Positions 19,242 through 26,774 of a stretch of DNA of 41,489 bases are shown here, one piece after another. This DNA comes from Deltaproteobacteria bacterium (GTDB lineage Bacteria; Desulfobacterota; Desulfomonilia; Desulfomonilales; Desulfomonilaceae), in assembly GCA_021777225.1 (NCBI GenBank), contig JAJYDQ010000039.1, positions 1 to 41,489 on the forward strand, read 5' to 3'. Within the stretch, counting starts at the first letter, position 1. The number at the start of each line of letters is the position of its first letter. The notes under the pieces are model-generated. The model was not told where the DNA came from, made no database searches, and saw nothing but the letters and a program-made list of their open reading frames with translations. The position numbers and the translations under genes are program-made.

Positions 19242-19961
19242 CTAGTTTTGTCCAGTGTTGTCGAGTTTTACGAGAAAGGGAATTTCAATTTCCGATTCAC
19301 TTGGATGGTTTGTCTTCAAGCGTATCCTGCCTGCGTAAAAAGATCGATTGGGCTCAGGTTTAAGTCTCAACAGCAGATTTAAATGAGATGTGGACTTTGG
19401 CTCCAGCGTCACGCTTGAAGGGTCCAAAGAAACCTGGGCCTCACCTTCTACAGCGGTCGCGTCCATTATTTTGTAACTTTTTTCCGTGGTGTCAGTAATG
19501 TTCAAAGGAAAAACCACTGGCTGCGAAAATGATGAGACCTTCTTGTTTAAAGACGGTGGCGCAACGGTCAATTCTTTCACCACATCGGCATATAGGGTCA
19601 GTTTGGTTACAGGATTCACCAAATCGTTGGTCTTTACAAAGATTGTTTTTTGTTTTCTGCCCGCTTTCATACCTATTGTGTCAAAATGGGCCATGATCTT
19701 TCCGGTTCCATGAGGTGGAATTTCCTTATTTCCTTCTACTGCCTTTGTGCAGCCACAACTGGCCGTTAAACTTTCGATTTTGAGAGTGGCGGCGCCTTCG
19801 TTTTGAAATTCAAATTCTGCTGAAACAGTCCGACCAGAAAGGACCTTACCGTAATCGTGGCTCAGTTTTTCAAATTTTATCTTCGGCCCATCTGCGGGAC
19901 AAAAACTGGAAAACGACAACGCAAGAAAGATCGATAAAACAAGTTTGACCCAAGCTTTCAT
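19242..19961 (-). CDS. DUF1573-family exported protein
   Basis: A 239-residue exported protein. The signal peptide covers about 1-23 (FLALSFSSFCPADG). The first Ig-like domain has the DUF1573 hallmarks: FxFxNxG (FEFQNEGAATL) and SLTASCGCT, followed by PHGTGKIMAHFDT and KTIFVKTND. A second similar beta domain occupies about 130-235. DUF1573 proteins are ASPM-SPD-2-Hydin-like beta sandwiches in the cell envelope of many anaerobes; their function is not established. Start ATG has AAGGAGG 5 bases upstream, an excellent ribosome site. It appears to be monocistronic. Confidence 0.88.
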   Translation of the reverse strand: MKAWVKLVLSIFLALSFSSFCPADGPKIKFEKLSHDYGKVLSGRTVSAEFEFQNEGAATLKIESLTASCGCTKAVEGNKEIPPHGTGKIMAHFDTIGMKAGRKQKTIFVKTNDLVNPVTKLTLYADVVKELTVAPPSLNKKVSSFSQPVVFPLNITDTTEKSYKIMDATAVEGEAQVSLDPSSVTLEPKSTSHLNLLLRLKPEPNRSFYAGRIRLKTNHPSESEIEIPFLVKLDNTGQN

Positions 19962-20342
19962 ACTAACCTCCTTAGTTCAACCACAATGATGGCCTCATTT
20001 GAATCAATGATTTTCCGGGATCTCATCATGGGTTCACAAGAACCAACAGCGCTGATTACGCGCCGTTGGTTCTTGCAGGGACTTTTTCTAGGCCATACAT
20101 CAAAACATGTTTTCTTTCAACAAACTGATTTTTCTTGGTATCCAAATCTCAACCAATTATCGGGGCCATTGTAATTATTTGTAATGCGCATTAATATTTG
20201 TTTGGTACGATTGTTATGAGTTCGATTATGAAACAGACCTGACAGTATCGTGGATTTCTCAGTTTATGACGACAGACTCTGCCTTGAGGCGTTTTCGCCG
20301 ACAGTCAATTCATTAATGATCCCCTGATAATGGAGTTGTTTC
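19962..20342. other. Intergenic region with a strong orphan hairpin
   Basis: About 380 bases between the divergent DUF1573 and tatB genes. The only conspicuous structure is the hairpin at 20037-20075. The short plus-strand ORF across it has no ribosome site and is treated as noise. Confidence 0.5.
20037..20075 (+). terminator. Orphan hairpin, possible terminator of a small RNA
   Basis: Arms 20037-20052 and 20060-20075 pair over 16 bases with one mismatch around a 7-base loop. On the plus strand a T5 run follows six bases later. No gene ends upstream on the plus strand, so it may end an unannotated short transcript or act in a leader. Confidence 0.4.
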
Positions 20343-20774
20343 GTGTTCGGTATTTCTATGTATGAACTTGGTCTTATAGCTTTGATTGGGTTAATATTTC
20401 TAGGGCCTCGTCAACTGACAGAGACAGCGAAAGTTGTCGGCAAGATGGTTCGCGAACTTCAAAAGATGGCCTCTGAGGTTCAAAAATCTATAGATTTTGA
20501 TCTTGATTCTCCGACTAAAACATCTTCCTCATCTTCATATAATTATAATAAGGATGCTGAAAGATTCGCTGCCACACCCCCTCTTGCGCATGATCCGGAC
20601 AAAGGCTTGACAGTAAATGAAGGTGAGAAACTAGGCCCGGATTTTTACGCTGAGCTTTTGGCCAGTTCTGCAGAGCCTGAACTTTTGCCCACAAAAGACC
20701 CTGTTAATCCAAAAGAAGACACGAAAGAGGATAAACCCCAAGAAAAAACCACCCAGGCAGGTTCCCCATCCTAG
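20343..20774 (+). CDS. tatB: Sec-independent protein translocase subunit, TatB-like
   Basis: Part of the twin-arginine translocase that exports folded proteins. The 143-residue protein has the TatA/B architecture: a short N-terminal transmembrane helix (about 4-20) with Glu8, the LGPRQL hinge at 20-25, then an amphipathic helix (VVGKMVRELQKMAS) and a variable charged tail. Glu8, the start MFGIS.YEL and the GP hinge favour TatB over TatA, which normally has FGxGK. It starts with GTG 20343, with GGAG 7 bases upstream. No tatA or tatC neighbour is in the window, so the rest of the translocase lies elsewhere. Its role as a twin-arginine receptor component is inferred from family. Confidence 0.85.
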   Translation: MFGISMYELGLIALIGLIFLGPRQLTETAKVVGKMVRELQKMASEVQKSIDFDLDSPTKTSSSSSYNYNKDAERFAATPPLAHDPDKGLTVNEGEKLGPDFYAELLASSAEPELLPTKDPVNPKEDTKEDKPQEKTTQAGSPS

Positions 20775-20789
20775 ACAAGTCCAAACTCG

Positions 20790-21344
20790 TCAGGTGTACA
20801 AATTGTATAAACCCAGCGCGGCGATCATGATTCCGCAAGTTATCTTTCCATCGCGAACATAATCTTTGAGATTTTTTGCAGGCGCTAAAACTGTCTCAAT
20901 CTCTTCGGTCTCATCAGGATTGAGTTCCCCTGAGAAAGTGGCGTTTTCAGCGAGGTACACGTAGAACTTGTTATTGAAGATTGCGGGAAAAGGATGCATC
21001 CATCCGAGTAGTTCAAGAGATGGCGCTACAAATCCTGTTTCTTCAGCAAGTTCCTCTGCAGCGCTCTTCATGGGGGTTTGTCCCTCTTTGACCAGACCAC
21101 CGGGAAGTTCCAGCGATAAACCACGCGTCCCATGTCTGAACTGATTGACCAGGACCACTTCTTTGTCGCCGGTTATCGCTACTACCGCCACCCAGTCAGG
21201 TGATTTCAGCACCTGAAACTCATGGGCGTTTCCTGTCCGCGGAGATTTGCAAGTGTCTATGTCCACTGAAAACAAATGGTACTGACGGTCTTCTCTGGAA
21301 TTTAGAAGTTCCCAATATAGGTTTTTGTTTGGAGTGTTTTTCAT
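20790..21344 (-). CDS. Nudix hydrolase, ADP-ribose pyrophosphatase-like
   Basis: Hydrolyses nucleoside diphosphate-linked compounds. The 184-residue protein has the ADP-ribose pyrophosphatase layout, with the NQFRHG and LELPGG lead-in before the Nudix box at 83-105. The box reads G83...E98-L-A-E101-E102-T-G104-F105, so the metal-binding glutamates are present. Two consensus positions differ: Gln89 replaces the first Glu and Glu97 replaces the Arg of REUXEE. It starts 10 bases after the QueG-like gene and is probably co-transcribed; a weak AGGA in the preceding gene's end serves as its ribosome site. Substrate uncertain. Confidence 0.87.
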   Translation of the reverse strand: MKNTPNKNLYWELLNSREDRQYHLFSVDIDTCKSPRTGNAHEFQVLKSPDWVAVVAITGDKEVVLVNQFRHGTRGLSLELPGGLVKEGQTPMKSAAEELAEETGFVAPSLELLGWMHPFPAIFNNKFYVYLAENATFSGELNPDETEEIETVLAPAKNLKDYVRDGKITCGIMIAALGLYNLYT

Positions 21345-21354
21345 TCAATCGGTC

Positions 21355-22092
21355 CTAAGATCTAAAATTGAGTGGTTGTTCAAATTCTTTCACTTTCCTC
21401 TTGCGAGTCTTGCCCCATGGACAGGCTCTAATGCACACCCCGCAGATAGGGCTCTCAATGAATGGCCTACTCGAATTCTCAAGGACCCGGGCCAGACACC
21501 GATCAAAGTGTAAGGCTTCATCCCTGCAGGAATAATGCGTGCCGGTGTTAACATTTTTTATTGCGCCAACAGGGCAGGCATCCGAGCATAAAGAGCATCG
21601 ACCGCACCGGTTTTTCTGCGGATGGTCCGGCTTTATAGCCGCGTCAGTCAATATTGTAACGAGCCTTATCCGGGGTCCAAAATCCGGACTTACCACAAGA
21701 AGGCTCTTGCCCTGCCAACCTAATCCCGCGGCTATTGCCACGGCTTTGTGAGAAATGTATGAGGTCCAGTTTTCTTTGTCTAAAAGTTGGGATGCCGGTA
21801 TAGGAATGGTCTTGGAGCCTCTCGCCTGGATATATTGAGAAACTCGGAGAGCAATATCATCCAACAAAAGATTGGCTTTCAAATAGTGCTGCTGATAAAT
21901 AGGGGTCGGTCTGTCCTCGATCACATCCAGGATGCCGTCTGCTAAACGAACAGCGATGCTGACGGCTCTACGATAGCCTTTCAATAAATCAACCGGCTCG
22001 GTTTGGATACCGTCGAGAACAGCCAAATCTGCAATTCCGACCAAATCGGCCCCGCATTGACGCGCAAAATCTTTCACCTGATAACTATTCAC
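21355..22092 (-). CDS. Short QueG-like 4Fe-4S protein
   Basis: A 245-residue iron-sulfur protein resembling epoxyqueuosine reductase (QueG), which completes queuosine synthesis in tRNA using cobalamin. The AGLGWQGKSLL motif at 122-132 matches the QueG active-site region. Two 4Fe-4S clusters are carried by Cys163/166/169/173 (CGRCSLCSDACP) and Cys217/220/224 (CGVCIRACP), with Cys199 a likely partner. It lacks the C-terminal HEAT-repeat domain of full-length QueG and is therefore shorter than the usual 300-plus residues; related short proteins may not act on tRNA. GTG start 22092 has GGAGG upstream. It follows suhB by 95 bases and precedes the nudix gene by 10. Confidence 0.82.
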   Translation of the reverse strand: MNSYQVKDFARQCGADLVGIADLAVLDGIQTEPVDLLKGYRRAVSIAVRLADGILDVIEDRPTPIYQQHYLKANLLLDDIALRVSQYIQARGSKTIPIPASQLLDKENWTSYISHKAVAIAAGLGWQGKSLLVVSPDFGPRIRLVTILTDAAIKPDHPQKNRCGRCSLCSDACPVGAIKNVNTGTHYSCRDEALHFDRCLARVLENSSRPFIESPICGVCIRACPWGKTRKRKVKEFEQPLNFRS

Positions 22093-22187
22093 GACCCCTC
22101 CATAGGTTTCGCATGGATTGAAAGAAGGGACCCCAATTACCTAAAAACAAGTTGCGATTCACTGGAGTACCCCAAGAACTAAGATTT

Positions 22188-23012
22188 TTAATCGTCCGGT
22201 GTCAAGATCCGGAGCAAATCGTCATGAATAAAAGTGTTTGTAGCGACAATACTGGGGCTCCAAAGTTCTATTGAACTCCCATACCTGTCTGTTGCCTTCC
22301 CTCCGGCTTCGTGAGCCAGGATCGTCCCTGCCATGAAATCCCATGGTTTGAGTTTCAACTCCCAAAAGCCATCCAGGCGCCCACACGCCACCCAAGCAAG
22401 ATCCAAAGCAGCGGAGCCTGATCTTCTAACTCCCTGGACCTTTGGTATCACCTGACAGAATTCCTTGATATTGTTGATGGACGACTTGGCTTTATCATAG
22501 GGGAAACCAGTGCCGACAATGCATCGGTACAGATTGTCGGTTTGGGTAACACTGATCGCGGCTTCATTCAGAAACGCGCCGCCAGATCGATAAGCCCAAA
22601 ACATTTCCTGACGCATTGGGTCAAAAACAACACCGGCCTTGATGATATTGTCTTCCATAAAGCCTATAGAAATTCCAAAATGAGGATAGGAATGAGAAAA
22701 GTTTACCGTCCCGTCCAGCGGGTCGACAACCCACAAGAACTTCGACCCAGTAATCTCGGTTTTTGTTTCTTCGGTCAAGATGTCGTGGGCCGGGAATGAT
22801 TTCCGAATTTGATCCATAATGAAATGCTCAGACGCTTTGTCGGCGTCGGTTACTATATCAATGCCGTTTGGGGCTTCATCCTTTGACTGCACAGTAAAGC
22901 AGCCCTGAAAATATGAGGCCACTATGGCCCCGGCCTCAGAGGCTAAATCCTTCATGAATTTTATTATCTCGATGGTGTTTGTTGAATGAGTCATTCGTTT
23001 CGGTTTTCTCAT
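22188..23012 (-). CDS. suhB: Inositol-1-monophosphatase family protein (SuhB)
   Basis: Mg-dependent sugar or inositol phosphatase. The 274-residue protein has all family motifs: metal ligands Glu81/82 (LTEET), Asp97 and Asp100 (WVVDPLDGTVNF), and the second motif WDFMAGTILAHEAGG with Asp225. SuhB proteins also act with transcription antitermination in E. coli; that role cannot be judged here. Its ATG overlaps the xseA stop codon by 4 bases (ATGA), so translation is probably coupled. The QueG-like gene follows 95 bases later. Confidence 0.92.
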   Translation of the reverse strand: MRKPKRMTHSTNTIEIIKFMKDLASEAGAIVASYFQGCFTVQSKDEAPNGIDIVTDADKASEHFIMDQIRKSFPAHDILTEETKTEITGSKFLWVVDPLDGTVNFSHSYPHFGISIGFMEDNIIKAGVVFDPMRQEMFWAYRSGGAFLNEAAISVTQTDNLYRCIVGTGFPYDKAKSSINNIKEFCQVIPKVQGVRRSGSAALDLAWVACGRLDGFWELKLKPWDFMAGTILAHEAGGKATDRYGSSIELWSPSIVATNTFIHDDLLRILTPDD

Positions 23013-24376
23013 TTCCTGAGGATTTCTTGGTTCATTGGAATTAAGTCGGATGTTATGACACGCGAAATAATTTGACCACCAGAAACAAGGGTTCGAATTT
23101 CATCTCCTGCCACAACTGATTTTGCGTCCAGAACGACAGATCCGTCAACTTTCCTGAAAGTTATGGAATAGCCTCGGGAAAGGACTTTGAACGGGCTTAA
23201 AGCATCGAGCCGAGCGCTTAAGGCGGTTAAATTATTTCTGGACTCTTCTATAGATAGTTTTATTGATCTTTGCAGCCGGCAGGAAAGTCCTTTAGTGGCT
23301 TCAACTGACAACGTGAGACATCTCTGGAGTATTTCCGGCCGCAACCTCCCTGACATCGCTTCCAGATCTCTGCGCAGTGACGTGAGGGTCCTCAGCGAAC
23401 TCTTCCTCATCCTTCCGAGGAAATCTTCAAATTTGATTCTTTCCTCATCAATTCTACGCATGGGATACTGGAACGCGCGCGTAAGCTCATCTAGGTTTTG
23501 CGCATTCCGGGTAAGCTGGTTCAACATACCATTCTTAAGTCTTGCGACCATATGCGATATGGAATCCCATGTTTCTTCATCGTCCGGGGCTATGAGTTCC
23601 GCAGCCGCAGATGGAGTCGAAGCACGAAGGTCAGCGGCAAGATCAGAAAGCGTGAAATCGGTTTCATGGCCCACTGCGCTTACAATTGGAACCGGACAGG
23701 AAGCAATGGCCCGAACCACCCGCTCATCGTTGAAAGCCCACAGGTCTTCTATCGAACCGCCCCCTCTCCCTATTACTATCACATCCGGGACCCCGCAAAC
23801 CATTAGCCTTCCGAGCGACGCGACTATTTCATCCGGAGCTTTGTCCCCTTGTACGGAGGTTGGACTAATCAGTATGTTGATTCCCGGGGACCGTCTCTTA
23901 ATAATTCGAATGATGTCACGAACAGCCGCACCTGTCGCTGAGGTGACCACTCCGACACAGTGAGGTCTTTTCGGAAGTAGTCTCTTTCGAGAAACATCGA
24001 ACAAGCCCTCTGCCGCAAGCTTCGCTTTGAGCTGTTCAAGGGCAAGCATCAGGCCACCGAGCCCCGCGGGTTCCACGGTTTCTACGATGAGCTGGTACTC
24101 TCCCCTGGGGCTATAGACGTTGACCCGTCCCCATGCAAGGATTTTGAGACCATCTTCAAGTTTGAATTTTAGAGATCTGTTCTGATTCTTGAACATGACG
24201 GATCTCAATTGAGAATTTGCATCCTTGAGTGTGAAATAGGCATGGCCGGAAGGGGCCCGTTTGAAGTTGGAAATTTCACCCTGGACCCACACGGAGGGAA
24301 ATGTTCCTTCGAGTACTTTTCGGATTTCTTCAGTGAGTTGCGTTACCGTAAGTATCTTGCGTTCATTAAATTCCAA
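23009..24376 (-). CDS. xseA: Exodeoxyribonuclease VII large subunit
   Basis: Large subunit of the single-strand DNA-specific exonuclease VII. The 455-residue protein has an N-terminal OB fold (VWVQGEISNFK at about 29-39), then the catalytic region with GVVTSATGAAVRDI, VIVIGRGGGSIEDLWAFND and SAVGHETDFTLSDLAADLRASTPSAAAEL, a long coiled-coil helical region (about 280-400) and the C-terminal LSRGYSI motif. It starts with TTG 24376, with AAGG about 10 bases upstream. The usual partner xseB is absent next to it; suhB overlaps its stop instead. It follows trmFO by 40 bases. Confidence 0.95.
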   Translation of the reverse strand: MEFNERKILTVTQLTEEIRKVLEGTFPSVWVQGEISNFKRAPSGHAYFTLKDANSQLRSVMFKNQNRSLKFKLEDGLKILAWGRVNVYSPRGEYQLIVETVEPAGLGGLMLALEQLKAKLAAEGLFDVSRKRLLPKRPHCVGVVTSATGAAVRDIIRIIKRRSPGINILISPTSVQGDKAPDEIVASLGRLMVCGVPDVIVIGRGGGSIEDLWAFNDERVVRAIASCPVPIVSAVGHETDFTLSDLAADLRASTPSAAAELIAPDDEETWDSISHMVARLKNGMLNQLTRNAQNLDELTRAFQYPMRRIDEERIKFEDFLGRMRKSSLRTLTSLRRDLEAMSGRLRPEILQRCLTLSVEATKGLSCRLQRSIKLSIEESRNNLTALSARLDALSPFKVLSRGYSITFRKVDGSVVLDAKSVVAGDEIRTLVSGGQIISRVITSDLIPMNQEILRK

Positions 24377-24416
24377 TTTCGTTCGACCTTAGAAAGAATT
24401 TCCAAATAGTGTTTTA

Positions 24417-25745
24417 TTAAGAAGTCGTCTTATTCCAAAGGTTTTCAAGTTCAGCTTTCCAATTTCGGACTGCGTTCATGGCTATCGCCGCAATTTCTTC
24501 TTTCCTAGATTTTCTGGATTTACCAACATCTGACTTTATCATGCCGAAATTTACATTCATAGGTTCATACTTCTTTCTAGGGACATCACGAGTGTGCTTT
24601 AGCAAGCCGCCAATCGCTGATTCGTAAGGTGGAACGGGTGGAACAATCCCTTTCGAAATTAAGGCGCACATTGAACCAACAGCGAGTCCTGAAGCTGTAG
24701 ACTCCACGTAACCTTCGACTCCGGTAATTTGACCCGCGAAGAAAATGTTCGGGAAAGCGATTGCCCGAGAAAAATTATCGAGCAAGGCAGGGGCGTTAAT
24801 GTAAGTGTTCCTGTGGATAGAACCTAAACGGGCGAATACGGCTCCTTCCAGTCCAGGAATCATACGAAAGACCCTTTCCTGCTCAGGATGAGTCATTTTA
24901 GTTTGAAAACCCACGAGGTTGTATAGTGTCCTATCACTGTTTTCGGCTCTAAGTTGTACTACAGCATGAGGTCTTTTTCCTGATCTGGGATCTATTAAAC
25001 CTACAGGCTTCATTGGACCGAACGCCAAAGTATCCGTCCCTCGTGCAGCCAACTCCTCGATAGGTAGACAACCTTCGAAATGCGGTATTTTCTCAAAAGC
25101 GTGAGGTTCTACTTTATCTGCGTTTCTAATCTCGGACACAAATTTCTCGTAACAGTCGTGATTCATGGGAGCGTTCAAATAATCGCCTACACCTTCCTCA
25201 TAACGTGAAGCCTGAAACAGGACATCCATGTTAAGGCTATCAGCGTAAACAATTGGGGCTATTGCGTCGTAAAAATGAAGTCCGGACTCACCAAACGTCT
25301 TGACTATATTCTCTGTGAGACGATCCGATGTGAGGGGGCCTGTAGCTATGATGACCGTTTCATCCCTGTCGTTCGGGACTTCATACATTTCCTGCCGTAC
25401 GACACTTATCTTGGGGCAACTTTCAATTTTTCCGGTAACATATTTTGAAAATTCTATTCTATCTACCGCCAGGGCCTTCCCAGCCGGAACTGAAGTACAA
25501 TCCGCGGCCTCCAACACTAATGATCCCAGGACCCGAAGTTCTTGCTTGAGTATCCCTACTGCCGATTTAAGAGAATCAGACCTCAGGGAATTTGAACAAA
25601 CGAGTTCCGCAAAGTCTTGCGAACTATGAGCAGGTGAAAATCGCTCAGGCTTCATTTCATACAATCTAACCGGTATGTCAAAACCTGCCAAAGCCCACGC
25701 CGCTTCACACCCCGCAAGCCCTGCTCCTATAACTGTGACACTCAA
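24417..25745 (-). CDS. trmFO: Folate-dependent tRNA (uracil-54-C5) methyltransferase TrmFO
   Basis: Makes ribothymidine at position 54 of tRNA using methylenetetrahydrofolate and FAD, rather than SAM. The 442 residues from TTG 25745 begin with the FAD-binding GAGLAG at 7-12. Two conserved cysteines, Cys50 and Cys226 (the latter in EGCLPIEE), match catalytic Cys53 and Cys226 of the B. subtilis enzyme. GGGAG lies 5 bases before TTG 25745. The longer frame starting at 25844 would add 33 residues that do not match the family and would start before the rlpA stop, so it is not used. TrmFO is known from Firmicutes and several proteobacterial groups, which helps place the organism. Confidence 0.93.
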   Translation of the reverse strand: MSVTVIGAGLAGCEAAWALAGFDIPVRLYEMKPERFSPAHSSQDFAELVCSNSLRSDSLKSAVGILKQELRVLGSLVLEAADCTSVPAGKALAVDRIEFSKYVTGKIESCPKISVVRQEMYEVPNDRDETVIIATGPLTSDRLTENIVKTFGESGLHFYDAIAPIVYADSLNMDVLFQASRYEEGVGDYLNAPMNHDCYEKFVSEIRNADKVEPHAFEKIPHFEGCLPIEELAARGTDTLAFGPMKPVGLIDPRSGKRPHAVVQLRAENSDRTLYNLVGFQTKMTHPEQERVFRMIPGLEGAVFARLGSIHRNTYINAPALLDNFSRAIAFPNIFFAGQITGVEGYVESTASGLAVGSMCALISKGIVPPVPPYESAIGGLLKHTRDVPRKKYEPMNVNFGMIKSDVGKSRKSRKEEIAAIAMNAVRNWKAELENLWNKTTS

Positions 25746-25850
25746 AACAACTCCCGAAGTCTCACGAACATTTAGGCTTACCAAATGTATAGCCGCGCCC
25801 CTCTTTTTGCAACTCCCACGATCTGAGGTTTTTTGTTCAAACAAAAATAG

Positions 25851-26411
25851 CTAGTTTTTTAGGAGAGCCAGGAAGCCTTTGTGATTTGCCGCGTAATAAG
25901 GATTAGAAGGTGTTGCTGGATGAGAGGTCTTAATATTTCTTGGGATTTTCCCGGCTGAGGCCAGCCGAATTTGAGTCCCTATTACTTCAAGTTTCACCAG
26001 CGCCGTCCCGGGGGTTACCATGCCAAGATCACGAGCTGCGGCTAAAGACATGTCTATCACTCTGTCTCCAACAAAAGGCCCCCGATCATTCACTCTAACT
26101 ACGACATGTCTATTATTTTTTAAATTCGTCACCTTAAGCAGAGTGTTCAAAGGCAGTTCACTGTGAGCCGCCGTTAATTGATTCATGTCATACACTTCAC
26201 CTGAAGCTGTCTTTCGCCCATGAAAACCCGGGCCGTACCAAGAGGCTACCCCATCTTGTTTGTATCCTACCTTTACGCATTTCATCGGATGGTAGGTCTT
26301 CCCATAAATTTTATAAGACCCGGAACGGTCAGTTTTCACAAAACTTGGGCTTACGGCACAACCGCATAAAGAAACCACAAACAATATGAGCACTGACACG
26401 CGCCACGGCAT
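25851..26411 (-). CDS. rlpA: Rare lipoprotein A, RlpA-like double-psi beta-barrel protein
   Basis: Lipoprotein lytic transglycosylase or septal-ring protein family acting on denuded peptidoglycan. The 186 residues have a lipobox LCGC with Cys18, then the DPBB domain with GVASWYGPGFHGRKTASG, LTAAHSELPLNT and the catalytic-region RVNDRGPF, followed by DMSLAAARDLG. It lacks the C-terminal SPOR domain found in E. coli RlpA. It is the first gene of the minus-strand run and is followed by trmFO after 105 bases. No strong ribosome site precedes ATG 26411. Confidence 0.92.
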   Translation of the reverse strand: MPWRVSVLILFVVSLCGCAVSPSFVKTDRSGSYKIYGKTYHPMKCVKVGYKQDGVASWYGPGFHGRKTASGEVYDMNQLTAAHSELPLNTLLKVTNLKNNRHVVVRVNDRGPFVGDRVIDMSLAAARDLGMVTPGTALVKLEVIGTQIRLASAGKIPRNIKTSHPATPSNPYYAANHKGFLALLKN

Positions 26412-26679
26412 TGGAATATTTTCTCTTTAATTACAGAGTAATAAAGCCTTTATATTAAATTAATCAATAGCATAATTATCATTAAATGTCCATAACTTAC
26501 TTGTTTAATTAATATATTTTATGTATAAAATAGTAGATATTTGGCTTGCGTGGCAATAAACAAGTGTTTTGAAGCATTGCCAGACTCAAGAGACCCTTTT
26601 ATAAAACCCTGGTATGGTTGGGGCCTGAAAACACATCATCAGGCAGAAATCGGCATATTGTGTTGGTCTCAAACAGCGG

Positions 26680-26708
26680 TTGACCTTGTAAGCGCTGTCT
26701 GATAGAAT
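26680..26708 (+). promoter_or_regulatory. Sigma-70 promoter of the emrAB-like pair
   Basis: TTGACC at 26680-26685, a 17-base spacer, then TAGAAT at 26703-26708. Both boxes match 5 of 6 consensus bases. The start site would be near 26715, about 60 bases before the emrA start. Confidence 0.65.
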
Positions 26709-26725
26709 TGATCTGTAAATCAATT
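26706..26725. promoter_or_regulatory. Inverted repeat overlapping the promoter start site, candidate operator
   Basis: Arms AATTGAT and ATCAATT (7 bases each, 6-base spacer) overlap the -10 box and the predicted start of transcription. This is a usual place for a TetR- or MarR-type repressor of efflux genes. No regulator gene is adjacent in the window. Confidence 0.45.
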
Positions 26726-26774
26726 TACTTAGCATGGTTAAATCAATACAAACTTATGCTTACCGGTTGACAAT

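Larger units (their letters stand above)
26412..26774. other. Divergent control region between rlpA and emrA
   Basis: About 360 bases, AT-rich on the rlpA side (26450-26540). It carries the emrA promoter and an overlapping inverted repeat, both entered separately. The rlpA promoter could not be pinned down. Confidence 0.5.

Noticed and set aside
19986-20174. 62-residue plus-strand ORF
   Set aside because: It runs through the strong hairpin at 20037-20075, has no ribosome site and no recognisable features.
23187-23963. 258-residue frame opposite xseA
   Set aside because: Ser/Arg-rich shadow of the xseA coding strand; xseA is clearly real.
25746-25844. Longer trmFO start at 25844
   Set aside because: The extra residues do not match TrmFO; GGGAG precedes TTG 25745 and the FAD motif follows directly.
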